This document shows positions 10,796 through 20,903 of a stretch of DNA of 64,000 nucleotides, piece after piece. The notes below the pieces were generated by a model. That model was not told where the DNA came from and ran no database searches. It saw nothing but the letters and a program-made list of their open reading frames with translations. How positions within the stretch are numbered: the stretch's first letter is position 1; every line of letters starts with the position of its first letter. The position numbers and the translations under genes are program-made. This stretch comes from Lepraria neglecta (Eukaryota > Ascomycota > Lecanoromycetes > Lecanorales > Stereocaulaceae), in contig CM065646.1 of NCBI GenBank assembly GCA_033220425.1, positions 5,649,501-5,713,500 of the forward strand. The letters are read 5' to 3'.

Positions 10796-12450
10796 CTACT
10801 TCTCCTCCAAAAACTTCCGGACCTCCTTCCGCAGCGTCTCGCGCTGTGCATACGCCGATTCCAGCAGATCCTCGCATTCCGGGAGTCCGTCGTGCGCGTT
10901 CGCCACTTCGGCCATTTGGGTGTACACGGCGTGGAGCTGGTTGGGAAGCCACTGAGGGAAGGAGAGCGCATGTTAGTGACAATTGTTGAGTAATTGGAAG
11001 GCAATGACGAGTACAGTACATACGAGGATGATCGGACTGCCTCCAGTGGCAGTCGGATGGGACGTTTTTTTCAGAATGTACTCTCGGGTGAAGCACCAGT
11101 GGCGCCAGCGGAAATCTCGGACTTGGTTTAGAGCGTGGAGGTATAGGACTGAAGAGAGATGTTAGCGAATATAGAATGGATTGTAAGAGATGGATATACT
11201 CACCTGAAGATTCTCTGTCTTTCATTGCATACTCTCGTACCCCAATATCTTGCGCTCTATCCTTGACCCATTCCAGAAATTGACGGTGATTGCCAGGACG
11301 ATAGGAACGGAAGTCGTTCAGGATCTCGGTCAATGGAGTATCGGGCATGCTGATTTCGAGCAGGTTGTCACATAAAGGTATCTCAACGCCGTCAGCTTTT
11401 CGCCCTCACGGTCCATGATCGATCATCATCACCACTCACCATACTATCATTCGCCCCGCTCTCCCCCCTAAAACTCATCGGCTCCTCACTAACCCCCTCA
11501 TAAACCACCCCATGCGGAAACATACTCTGCTTCGTAATCCCAAAGATGAACGTCCTGAAGCTCGTATAATCATTCGGCTTGCTCTTCTTCCACATACCAT
11601 CCATCACTGCATTTACCTCTAGCAAAGCCTTAACTACACCCTCTAAACCCTCATTGAAAGCATCCCTATCACCATTTCCGCACGCTTCGAGAGCCTTAAC
11701 AGCCCCTTTGACAAGCTCTCCAGAGTGCTTGACCATATCTACGTGAACGAGAACGAAACCGGCTTCTGAGCTTGCTGGGTCGAGACCGTGCTCGAATGCT
11801 CGGACGAGGCGGAGGTTGGAGTAGTCCATGCCGAGAGATGAGTCTTGCATGCGGTAGTTGAAAAGGGCGTAAGAGCCGGCGTATTCCATGAAGGGTTTGA
11901 ATCCTGAGCTAATCGTTCGTCAGCTGAGAATTATCAAATACAAACCTCCAGGAGGCCAGCAATGCAAAGGCGACTCGGGAAATTGAAGAAGCTTACATCT
12001 CAGCAACCCTCGCCAACGGCCTCGCCAGCACAGCCGGCAATCTCTGCCTTCCCAATCCATAGCCCTCCCCCTGACATACTTCTCATGGCAAGGCTCCAAC
12101 AGATAGGCACTAGCTAAGAAGCAATAGTCTCGATACAGCGCTCCAATGACCCTCAAATCGCCTTTCACCTTATCAAATTCTTCAGTCAGGTCTGGCAGCT
12201 CACAGAGCACGGCTTCGCCAAGGGTGAAGGTGGCGAGGAGGCCTGGCTTTTCGGAGAGGGTGCGGATGGACATGCGCTCCAAGAGGGAGGTGAGGGCGGA
12301 AAAGGACGCGGGAAGAGTAACGGGTGGTGGTGAGAGAGGGAGGAAGCCATTAGGAATGGAGACGGTGAAAGGCGGGAGGGCAGCGAGGTCTTTGTCGGAG
12401 GGGATGGTGGAGAGGACGGGGAATGTTGGAGGTGTGGCGCGAGACCCCAT
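10796..12450 (-). CDS. Indoleamine 2,3-dioxygenase, apparently frameshifted
   Basis: Five exons (11997-12450, 11440-11908, 11204-11381, 11024-11148, 10796-10951) encode an IDO-family haem dioxygenase, which opens the indole ring of L-tryptophan to N-formylkynurenine (kynurenine/NAD route). Diagnostic blocks are FRTFIFGITKQSMFPHGVVY, SFRGESGANDSM, PLCDNLLEISMPDTPL, the haem-ligand region FRWRHWCFTREYIL, and PTATGGSPIILWLPNQLHA. In exon 1 the frame from the ATG runs to EPCHEKYVRG at a run of five Gs (12069-12073 on the plus strand as C). The conserved continuation GYGLGRQRLPAVLARPL lies one frame over and leads in phase into exon 2 (VAEISGFKPFMEYA). The exon total is one base short of a multiple of three. 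Either a recent one-base loss or a homopolymer error in the assembly; all other parts look well kept. Confidence 0.85.
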
Positions 12451-13863
12451 GATGTCTTCCTGATTGCGAATTGAGTATTTTCTTTGCTATTGGCAAGTTT
12501 GCCAGGCAATGTCCTCTTCGAGCAGGAAAGCTTTAGGAAAGAAGGAGTGTAGCGGGAAAATTCTGCGTACATGTACTGCGTGGCCGGAAGTCTTCCGGCC
12601 TCAACACGAGCTTGAGGAGGGGGAGGCCGGTGGTATTCCGGCCTCTGATGACGATAAGAATTGTGGGCCATTTAGATCATGGGATCGAAGTTCCTATCGT
12701 GGAAGGCAAATCCGCCGGATCGGTGCAGCAGGAATGCAATCATGGTCATTGTTTGGGGTTTTGACAAAGGATTTTGCAGCAAGCAGATCGTGATCAAGGT
12801 CTTCTCAACATTGAATGCCCACCTTAATTCGAATAACAGACCAGCTAGCATCACGATATAGGGAAAGGAACGAGTTTAATAAAAAGACGGCTTCAAGTCG
12901 TCGACACTTAATAGATCTCAATTCACAGCGTATACATTCGCCACTCCACCAATAGAGAAAGACGACCAGCTCATCTTCAGAAAGTCATTAGGATTTCCAA
13001 TTGGGTTCAAAAAGTAGAGCATACAATATCAATCACCAATCCTTCTTTAAAGGATACAGCACGTTATTGGCACTAGAAACAGGAATTCTGAATATAATAA
13101 GGGCCATCTTCCCTCTTGAGTCCAGTGCGACTCGAACATGGGTTGGGTTACTCACCTGTCTACTGACCCTACGAAAAGCCGAGGTAGAGTACAATGAATG
13201 TCCATGCTTCGACTGTCAAGGATGTGAAGTTCCAGGATGGGTACGTACCTTATGCGCAATGATGTAAGATGGAGAAATGAAGACGCGGATATTCTGTGTG
13301 CAGGTGAAAGTGCGTTTGATTCGTGATGGTCTCAACGCCGCTTCACGAGGTCTTTTCTCAAATTCTGTTTTGGTTGCACTCGGTGCTTGAAATATGGAAG
13401 CGACTTAACGGTATTGACCTGTAACTTTCATACTGCCTGTTGCGGCCTAAAGTGTTGTGCCGCGGGACAGTGCATTTCGGCAGTTCCGTCGGTTGTTCTC
13501 CCCACCTCCAAAGGTTTTGAGTCGTTGGGGAGAGTACTGGCAGGGGTTTGCTCAGGAAGTATTATTCGCAGGGTGGGTACTCGTTGGGAGACTACTCCCT
13601 TACGTCCAAAATTTGAGGGTTCGCAATTTCTAAGGGCATTCTGTATGCCAAGAATCCGGGGCTTTTCGCACCCGACAATTGCCGTGGCTTGGTAACAGAG
13701 GTTTTTACCGCTCTGTGCGTACTCTCTACCTACCCACGCGGTCCTCATTTCATAACAAGGAGCACCATCCAAAGCAGCTTGAAACATCGATACCAGTGTT
13801 ACAGCTTTTGAAACGTCCACCCCTTTTCTATCCTAGAGACTTACACGTCAGGTCGATATAATC
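12451..13863. other. Intergenic region without supported gene
   Basis: Short overlapping frames on both strands, none with family signal, codon regularity or plausible splice partners. It contains the promoter of the IDO gene and the upstream region of the kinase gene. Confidence 0.4.
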
Positions 13864-15733
13864 ATGAGAAGAGTTCCTGCTTTGCCCTCAAGCTGGGAAG
13901 TCCATACAGGTCTTCTTAAATGGCATAGGCTACCAAGTGTACAGAGTCACTATCAAAGGGTTTGCCACCTAATCTCGTCAAGACATAAGCGATACCTGCA
14001 TGGCTTTAATGCGTTGAAACCTCCAATGCTATCCCCTTGTGATTGCTGCCCAGCGTGGACATGGGAGCGACATCGGGAGGGAGACTTCTTCTGCCTAGGC
14101 GCCGGAGAACCTTTGATCCAGTATAGAAGTGGCGGATACCACCCCGTACACCTTGGAGACACCTTGCACGATGGAAGATACACCATCATAAACAAGCTTG
14201 GTTGGGGACGAGATGGGACTAACTGGTTGGCGATGGATTCCAGGTGAGTGCGCTTAGACAGAATTCATATGTATTTACGCAGTGCTCGGAAATTTAACTT
14301 GTTTTGTTTCGGTAGATACTCGCGGCTCGTCGCAATCAAAATTTGCAGATCAGAGATTCGACATGAGACCGAGGAAGAAGCCATTCTTCTCAGACGGCTT
14401 ACGACCGGACCAGCAAGGCATCCGGGAAAGAAACACGTCGTGCAACTCCTAAATCGCTTTGAGATCACAGGCCCCAACGGCCGCCATCTATGCCTGGTTG
14501 TTGAGGCGCTTGGACCGGCGTTCAATCTAGACGTTTTGTCACCCGATGCTGCGTGGGAGGTAGCAAGGCAGATGGTGGAGGGTGTCTCTTATGCCCACGA
14601 CATGGGAATTACTCACGGCGGTACGTGGATGGGAACAAGATGCTATGTGCCAGTGTAAATTTTATGAGCTCTGACGAATTCTCACGTACAGATCTGCGTC
14701 GCAAGAAGTTCTTGTTCACTAACACCAGATTCTTGCATCAAGATGGCGATCCAACAAAACCTCCAAAAAAAGTTAAAGTCAAAAATATTCAACCCGTCGA
14801 TGGACTCGGCAACGTTCTTCCCATCTATGGCTCAAGTGTGACTGCGCGGGTGCCTCAATATCTGGTCCGTTGCCCTTGGGCTATATCAAGCGAAGCTTTC
14901 ATCTACTCCGAAAACTCAAATCATACGGCCAGTGATTACCTTGTCAAGCTTATCGGTTTTGGGAACACGAGAATGACTAGAGAGGAGCAATGGTTTTCTG
15001 AAGATTTTGATTTTGGATATCAAGCTCCTGAAGTTGTGCTTGACTCACAGCTTGGTCCGAGCGCAGACATATGGAGCTTAGCCTGTCTGGTGTGTATAAT
15101 TGCATTTTGTCTGCCAGATAGTCGACTGACCACTTGCGAAGATTTACGAGGTTTTGAATGGAGAAGCGCTTTACTTTCCTTGCCGAACAAAAGATGAGAT
15201 CATTCACGATTGGATCGGAATATTTGGGAATCTGCCAGAAGAGTGGGAGAGTCATTGCTCTCCAAGGCCAAGTGATTGTGAGTGAAACCCCGCTACTACT
15301 CACCATAATTTCAATTTTTACATCATTCAATGTCAGTTACTCCTGCATGATCTACAGCTAAAGGCCCACAGATTGTAAGCCAGGCGAGGAGAATATGCTC
15401 GATAGGCTCAAAGACGGCCACTGTAACATTCTACCTGGAACTTTGTGGTTCTCCAAAGGCGACTTAGACACTTTGGGCGACCTTCTCACGTCCATGACAC
15501 AGTATCGCCCCTCAGACCGTCCATCCGCCGCTGAAGTACTCAAGCATCCTTGGTTTCAGCGCAGACCATCTTTGGCCCCAGTCGATGGTCCTTCTAGGGA
15601 AGAAGCAGAAGCAGCGTATGCTCTTGATAAAGCTGAGCATCTAAAGAAGTGGAATGTGGACGAACCTTCGGTAATCTGGGGAGAGTTTTTACCATTTTGG
15701 CTTTCTTTGAAACAGAAGGCGGGGGCATCTTAG
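13864..15733 (+). CDS. SRPK-like protein kinase, probable pseudokinase
   Basis: Exons 13864-14243, 14316-14620, 14692-15089, 15142-15271 and 15372-15733 join to 524 residues. The SRPK signature YRSGGYHPVHLGD precedes a glycine-rich loop (KLGWGRDGTNWLAMD) and the VAIK lysine (residues about 131-135). The catalytic loop reads HGDLRRKKF, keeping the aspartate but with Lys where kinases have the metal-binding Asn. The DFG motif is IGFG, so its metal-binding Asp is Gly. The APE region is intact (GYQAPEVVLD), as is DIWSLAC, and a C-terminal kinase end (YRPSDRPSAAEVLKHPWF) follows. Two lost metal ligands argue for a pseudokinase or a strongly altered enzyme. Such SRPK-like genes are numerous in filamentous fungi. 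The true start is uncertain; the first 70 residues have no family match, and the fourth intron (100 bp) is my best phase-consistent choice. Confidence 0.78.
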
Positions 15734-17420
15734 GATCGGGGAGACTGTAAATGATGGCGGCATTTCAAACGCTGCGTGGGTGGGAAGCACACTGCAAGGA
15801 GTCGAGACAGACCTAGTCATGTCTTGTTAGAAACCAATATTCCCATCTTTAGTTGTAGTCTCAGACGAGCACGCTAATAGATACGCCATCGATCTGTGTC
15901 CGCAATTGCACAAGGTCGAGCGCGCGGTGAGAGCGGAACGGTGTTCAGGGACTCCGCAGCGTGTTGCAATACACACATGCGAAGAGACTCAACGCCCCAC
16001 CTACACCTGTCTCTGAGAATGCCGTCAAGTCTGCTTGCAGAAACCCCTATAACGAGGACTAGCTTGCATATATCAATGGAGCTGCTGGGAGATGCGTATA
16101 TAACCTCAGAGGACGACGACGTAAGAGAGAATAATCACGAGTCGCGATGGGGGTGATGGAAGAGTACGTTTTGGGGAATCGAAAACGTCCAACAACATTG
16201 GCTTCAGTTGAGAAACGGAAGCGCAGATACAAACTCCACTTCCTCTCACCAGCCATGGACAGGAGCCAAGAGAGGCTCGGGTTCTTGCATAAATAGAAGT
16301 GTGATTGATGTTAAGTCGTCGTGGCTGTTCTCGAACACGATACCGGCCTTGCTCGACTCGGAGCCTCACCACCCCCAGATTCCAACCCTCCGGATCATTT
16401 CCCGAGGGGATCGAACCCTCTAGGATCACCGGCATGCCATAAAGGCACTCCTAGTACTTTTCACTCAAGAAGCGTTGTCGAGAGATAGGAGAGCTACGTC
16501 CGTTATTTCCCCGATCCTGACCTTGTAATCTGGAGGACCTTATCCACGTGAGCTTAGGCATCAAGGTATAGGATATTTGCATGAATTTACGAATTGCATG
16601 CTCGCCTGCCTCGATGGCTGTTTTTGACTCTTCCTCCCTTGGGGCGAAGATCTCCAACGTAGACCAGTCGTGGTACTCTCGATCGCAGAATATGTGAGCG
16701 GTGCAGGTCATAGCAGCTTCCTCTTGATCCTTAAAGATCATTGTTATGTGCTCCTTCTTTTCGCTACTTTGATGCCACGGGCTCCTAGTTACGGCATTAG
16801 TGAGACTCTTGGAGAGAAAAGACATATTTACACAATGGCTGCGTATTTGAAACGTGGGCTTCCCAGACGCTTCATCATGAGACCCATTACTACCAGGCGT
16901 TTCCTCCTCTCACCGGATTTGAAGGGGAATGTCAAACCAATGGTGGTCTTGGCGACAGACATTTTCGATTGGTTTGAAAAAAGAGCCCAGCGAACAATGG
17001 TTGCGGTGTTTGGTCAAGAATCAGAACCTCCGTACGCTGGGAAGCAGGATCTTTGAAACCTTCTTTCCGAGGAAGCTACATCCCCAGCTACTTCCTTCCT
17101 TCCGATCACCGCTGCTCTTGACACTGGAACATGTTCCTTCCCTGAAGCTACATAAGCTGGCTACTTCCTTCCGCTAACCTAACACGTAGGTAGACAGGAT
17201 TTCATGGTCGATCGGCACTTTCCGCCTACTGTTTTCACCGTCTCTGTCCTGTGTCCGGCATCCCAACCCAATGCAAAGTCTCAGATGTTCGTATCTATAT
17301 CTTCCACGATCTCCTCCACCACCCTGAGATGAACTGCCTTACTGCTATCCTCTAGCTTTAGCTTTAACTCGGGCAGCGCTCTACCCTCACCATCCTCCAG
17401 CACTTGGATCTATACATCTA
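15734..17420. other. Intergenic region with a tRNA-like arm
   Basis: No solid gene. A minus-strand frame at 16451-16825 (124 codons, start MSFLSKSLTNAV) has ordinary amino-acid use but no family I know. The stretch 17070-17170 holds a short imperfect direct repeat around GAAGCTACAT followed by CTACTTCCTTCC. Confidence 0.35.
16400..16445 (-). other. tRNA-like T-arm with B-box, not a complete tRNA
   Basis: On the minus strand GAGGG-TTCGATC-CCCTC forms a perfect 5-bp stem with a 7-nt loop, and GGTTCGATCCC is a good Pol III B box. Just 5' lies TGGCATGCCGG, resembling an A box, but only about ten bases separate the two and no anticodon arm fits. It could be a tRNA relic or the head of a tRNA-derived SINE. 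Confidence 0.4.
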
Positions 17421-18863
17421 TCAGCCTGGTCGTACCATACATCGACACCATACATCCAACTCGCGGAAGTTTCCGATTGCCTCTCCACGAAACAACTCCG
17501 CCGTATGGTTGTGGAATTTGTCCAAATCCATAAGGTCTTCATGTTTCCGTCGCTTCAATCGCTGGATGAATTTGATATGGTCCTCTACAGTGCGCTGCTC
17601 TGTGTGAGCTACAGCGATCAGAGGGAGGGAATGCGGGGAAGAAATCCTCACCAATGCAGCACCAGTAACCGAGTCCTTGTCCTTTCCAACAGGGAGGATA
17701 CCATCAACACACTGTTGCAGTTGAGAAACGTCTGGCCTTAGCCCCCGTTTCCACTTGTGAGCAGTAGGACTCGACGCTCTCGACGCTCTTGAAACTGAAC
17801 CCCCCTCTCTTCTTTTGCCTTTGCACTTAGAGTAACTTTGTGCTCAAGAGATTTGACGGAAAGGTGGCTCAGCATAATGCCGAGGGTATCTAAGGCTGTA
17901 AGATAGTTTGAGAAAATGAGGATTTCCCCAAGATCCCATGACCACAGGCGAAGTTCCCTGTCCAAATCTCGAAAAATGGTGTCAACTCCACCATGGACCT
18001 TCCACGAAAAAGCACCATAAATCATAAGCACCTCTGCGTGTACGCCGTCGATCTGCATTGCCCATAATGTCCTGTCTAGGTTCGGCAATGATTTCTCTCT
18101 CAGCAGGCGCCTCAAGTAACGGTCATTATTCCCCCCCTCTTCCTCAGGTGCCAACACCGCCTTCCCAGGTTGTTCGTCATAGAATTTGAAAATGGTGCGC
18201 TAGACCTTGCAGATGGCGGTATAAACGCTGTCTAGGGCGGCTACCTGATGGAAAATGTAGGCATGAATCTCGGAATGTAGCTGATTGACTGGCCTTCGCA
18301 AGATCTAGGTCCACGAACTGAGACATACTTATCTCGCTGATTACTGACGGCATGTTGAGGGATAAGAACTGAAGAAGAAGTCTTCCGGCCTCGCCAATTG
18401 CTGACAGCATCTTGAGAGATGAGAACCGAAGAAGAAGTCTTGCAGCACCCCCCAGCGGTTTGTATAGGAGTTTGACAAACGATAGAGTACTGAGCGATGC
18501 GTGGCTGACAACATGAAGAACGGAATGCTTCATGTATTCTGGGTCGTCAGGTCGGAATTGTTCAAGACAGACACGCTATGCGTTGTCCGAGAGCTGGAAA
18601 TGAACTTGGTCAGGACTCGGAGGAAGCTCGCATTCGTGGTGTCTCGAGACGTTGAGCAGTGTCTCGAGGGCGTTACACAGTCGTTGCATAGAAGCTTTCC
18701 GCAGAGCTTGGCGGCGGATGACCGTCTGTGTCTTTTTCCAAACGGCCTCTCGTACCGTCATCAGCCTATACAGATTAGTCGCCGGCACGGCAAGAGCTTT
18801 CAGGTTTACCCACATCATAGTGTGACCGTCCCTGCCTGCCATCCTAACCAATCGGCACAGCAA
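17421..18863 (-). other. Possible decayed or multi-exon gene of unknown function
   Basis: Several minus-strand frames (18576-18863, 18177-18533, 17738-18157, 17421-17654) have protein-like, leucine-rich helical composition (e.g. RLCNALETLLNVSRHHECEL; DTIFRDLDRELRLWSWDLGE), but I could not join them with confident splice sites. The general look resembles the helical N-terminal regions common in fungal STAND-type proteins; that is a weak impression. A 57-bp in-frame duplication lies inside (18350-18440). Confidence 0.3.
18350..18462 (-). repeat. 57-bp tandem duplication (19 codons)
   Basis: The segment beginning GCATGTTGAGGGATAAGAAC at 18350 recurs from 18407 (GCATCTTGAGAGATGAGAAC) with a few changes. 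Read on the minus strand it repeats a leucine-rich peptide of 19 residues (…LLLRFSSLKMLSAI / LLLQFLSLNMPSVI…). Confidence 0.65.
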
Positions 18864-18974
18864 AGTCTCTGCCTCAAGGTTGTAGTCGTGACAGAAGTCC
18901 TTTTGTTAGGATGGATAGATGGTGGACAACGTCTGAGGATCGAAAGACTATAAGACTGTCAATGTAGAGAAGAT

Positions 18975-18992
18975 AGGGTATATATATATACA
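18975..18992. repeat. Short (TA)n/(CA)n stretch
   Basis: A TATATATATA tract followed by CACAC. It could serve as a TATA-like element, but no gene with a fitting start is seen beside it. Confidence 0.4.
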
Positions 18993-19708
18993 CACTGAGA
19001 GGCTATGGTGAGTGAAAGTGGCTGGAAGTCCATCAAGTTCCAGAAGATATTATTCCTGAAGATCTGCGAGGGATAGAGAAAGCAAATAAGATGGCGAAGG
19101 AAGGAAATCGATGGTCTTTTGTAGTAGGTCTGGCCCAAGTAATTGCCTCCAGCTGGATCACAATAGCGGGATTGTGACAGGTCAACAACATCACCATACA
19201 GTGATTTTGTGGCATCATCACATCGCTACACCGCAATTAGCAAGTGCAAGCGTCCAGTCACAAGGCAACGATTCAATCTAGGGACAATCCGAGAATCTCC
19301 AAATTCTCTCAAGCAAAGCGTGACGTGAGCAGCAAAATCTTGTGATACAGGAAGTTCGCAGAGCATAGAACGTTTTGAGCACAGGCAGCAGGAAGTGCAG
19401 GGCGGCGAGGGGCAGGCTAGCCGAATGCGGCAAGCCTTACCGGAAGAAGTAATTCACCTGCATACAGAATACGCGGCTAGCTGTTGGGTCATCTGCTCAA
19501 ACCCCTCATCATCCCTCTCTATAAAAATCCCACTTCATCTGCCAAACTTCAACATCTACAAGTACTACAACACACAGCGTTGTACTTTGATACAGATAAC
19601 CTCATCATACAAGAGAAATCTCATAAAGTTCGTGAGCTAGGTACCCTACGCTACCTCCAAAACTAGTCTACTTCCAGCCAAACACTAAATTTCCAACATT
19701 CAAAAACA
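18993..19708. other. Upstream region of the Gly/Ala-rich gene
   Basis: No supported coding sequence. A TATAAAAA at about 19520-19527 (after CCTCTC) lies 180 bp before the start codon at 19709 and could be its TATA box; the leader is C/A-rich. Confidence 0.4.
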
Positions 19709-20254
19709 ATGGAGGGGACTGGCAGTAAGTTTATCATTTCCATATCCCTGAACTAATATCTACCCGACTCCCTACTCGGGACGGTTTTTAGTACACTTTT
19801 CCTTTTCTTTCCCTTCTTACTCTACATCTCAAAGCTAACACCTATCAGAAGCAGTAGGTGGTGTTACGAATACCGCTGGCAAGGCCGTGGGTGGGGTAGC
19901 TAACACTGCCGGTGGCGCCGGTAAGCCTCAGCTCTCTCCCATTTCAACCTCCCGAAGTCTCGAGTCTCGAGTCTCAAGTCTCAAGTCTCGAGTCTAACAA
20001 ACCCTAGTTGGCGGCCTCGGCAACGTCCTCGGCGACACAGTTAAAGGTAAGCATACACCCTCCTCATCCTACCCCAATCAACCCAACCCTGGTTACTAAC
20101 TTCCCACCAAGGCACGACAGGAGTCCTAGGTAATGCGGCCAAAGGAGTCGGAGGTACCGTCCAGGATACCACGTCCGGACTCAGCAACACGGTCACTGAA
20201 GCGACGGGGAAGAAGCAGGATGCGGGGAACCCTTTGGGGTTGAGCGATGCCTAG
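19709..20254 (+). CDS. Small Gly/Ala/Val/Thr-rich LEA-like protein
   Basis: Four short exons (19709-19724, 19849-19920, 20008-20046, 20112-20254) join exactly to 89 residues. The product repeats a motif of the type G-K-A-V-G-G-V-x-N-T-A-G (GKAVGGVTNTAGKAVGGVAN) and later VLGNAAKGVGGTVQDTTSGL, ending in a Lys-rich tail. Such repeats are compatible with an amphipathic, hydrophilic LEA-like stress protein. No signal peptide or membrane segment. Four exons for 89 codons is dense. A function in desiccation or stress tolerance is only suggested by composition. Confidence 0.75.
19956..19995 (+). repeat. Intronic 7-bp tandem repeat
   Basis: Units of AGTCTC(G/A) repeated almost six times within the second intron of the Gly/Ala-rich gene, close to its acceptor site. 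Confidence 0.85.
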
Positions 20255-20903
20255 GAAGAGGTGTGGCACCCTAACCCTGAGCGAGAAGGGAATGGGGAAG
20301 GGGGGTGATTTGCATGAGCTTGTAATTAGGGGGATGGATGTGTATGATATCGTGCTTCTTTGACGAATGATGGTGGAATGATTTTTTATACATGACCTTG
20401 AACTCAGGTGATGGATGATGGACGCGTATAATATTATGATTCTTTGATGAGAATGGAATCAATAGCCTTAACCACGACCAACCAAAGCATTTAGCCTAAG
20501 GCAATTCTCTTTCAGGATCCCCACTCATATGAAACAGGATGTTTCGAGCAAGAATTCCATGATGTTTCAGCGGAAGAATCTTTAGAAATGCAAGGGGTGG
20601 CTATTCCAACATATCAAGTAAGCGGACTAAGTGAGTAGTCAAGGGACAAGGAATGGGACTGAGACCCAGAAATATTGCAGCAGAAGGTATAGTCCTTCAA
20701 TTCAGACAGTGATGCCTTTCTCTATTTCTTCTATACAAGCCATGGACGGCTTATACATGCTATGGACGGCTGTATGTTGTACATATTGTACACAACGTAA
20801 AATGTGCTACGAAAACGGGTATCCAGAAGCGACTGTAAGAACGTAAAAATTGTTCCCCGTAGTCCACACTCCTTCCTTATTCCCATAGGTTGAATGGAAA
20901 ACT
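20255..20903. other. Intergenic, convergent 3' ends
   Basis: Holds the 3' flanks of two facing genes. Two imperfect copies of a GATGG/TATGAT/CTTCTTTGA pattern lie at about 20330-20450. No coding sequence supported. Confidence 0.4.

Noticed and set aside
13100-13160. Second possible tRNA-like B box (minus strand, TGTTCGAGTCGC)
   Set aside because: The flanking bases do not form a T-arm stem and there is no A box; chance match.
16451-16825. 124-codon minus-strand open frame
   Set aside because: Ordinary composition but no family signal, no splice partners and a tRNA-like relic just beside it; not enough to call a gene.
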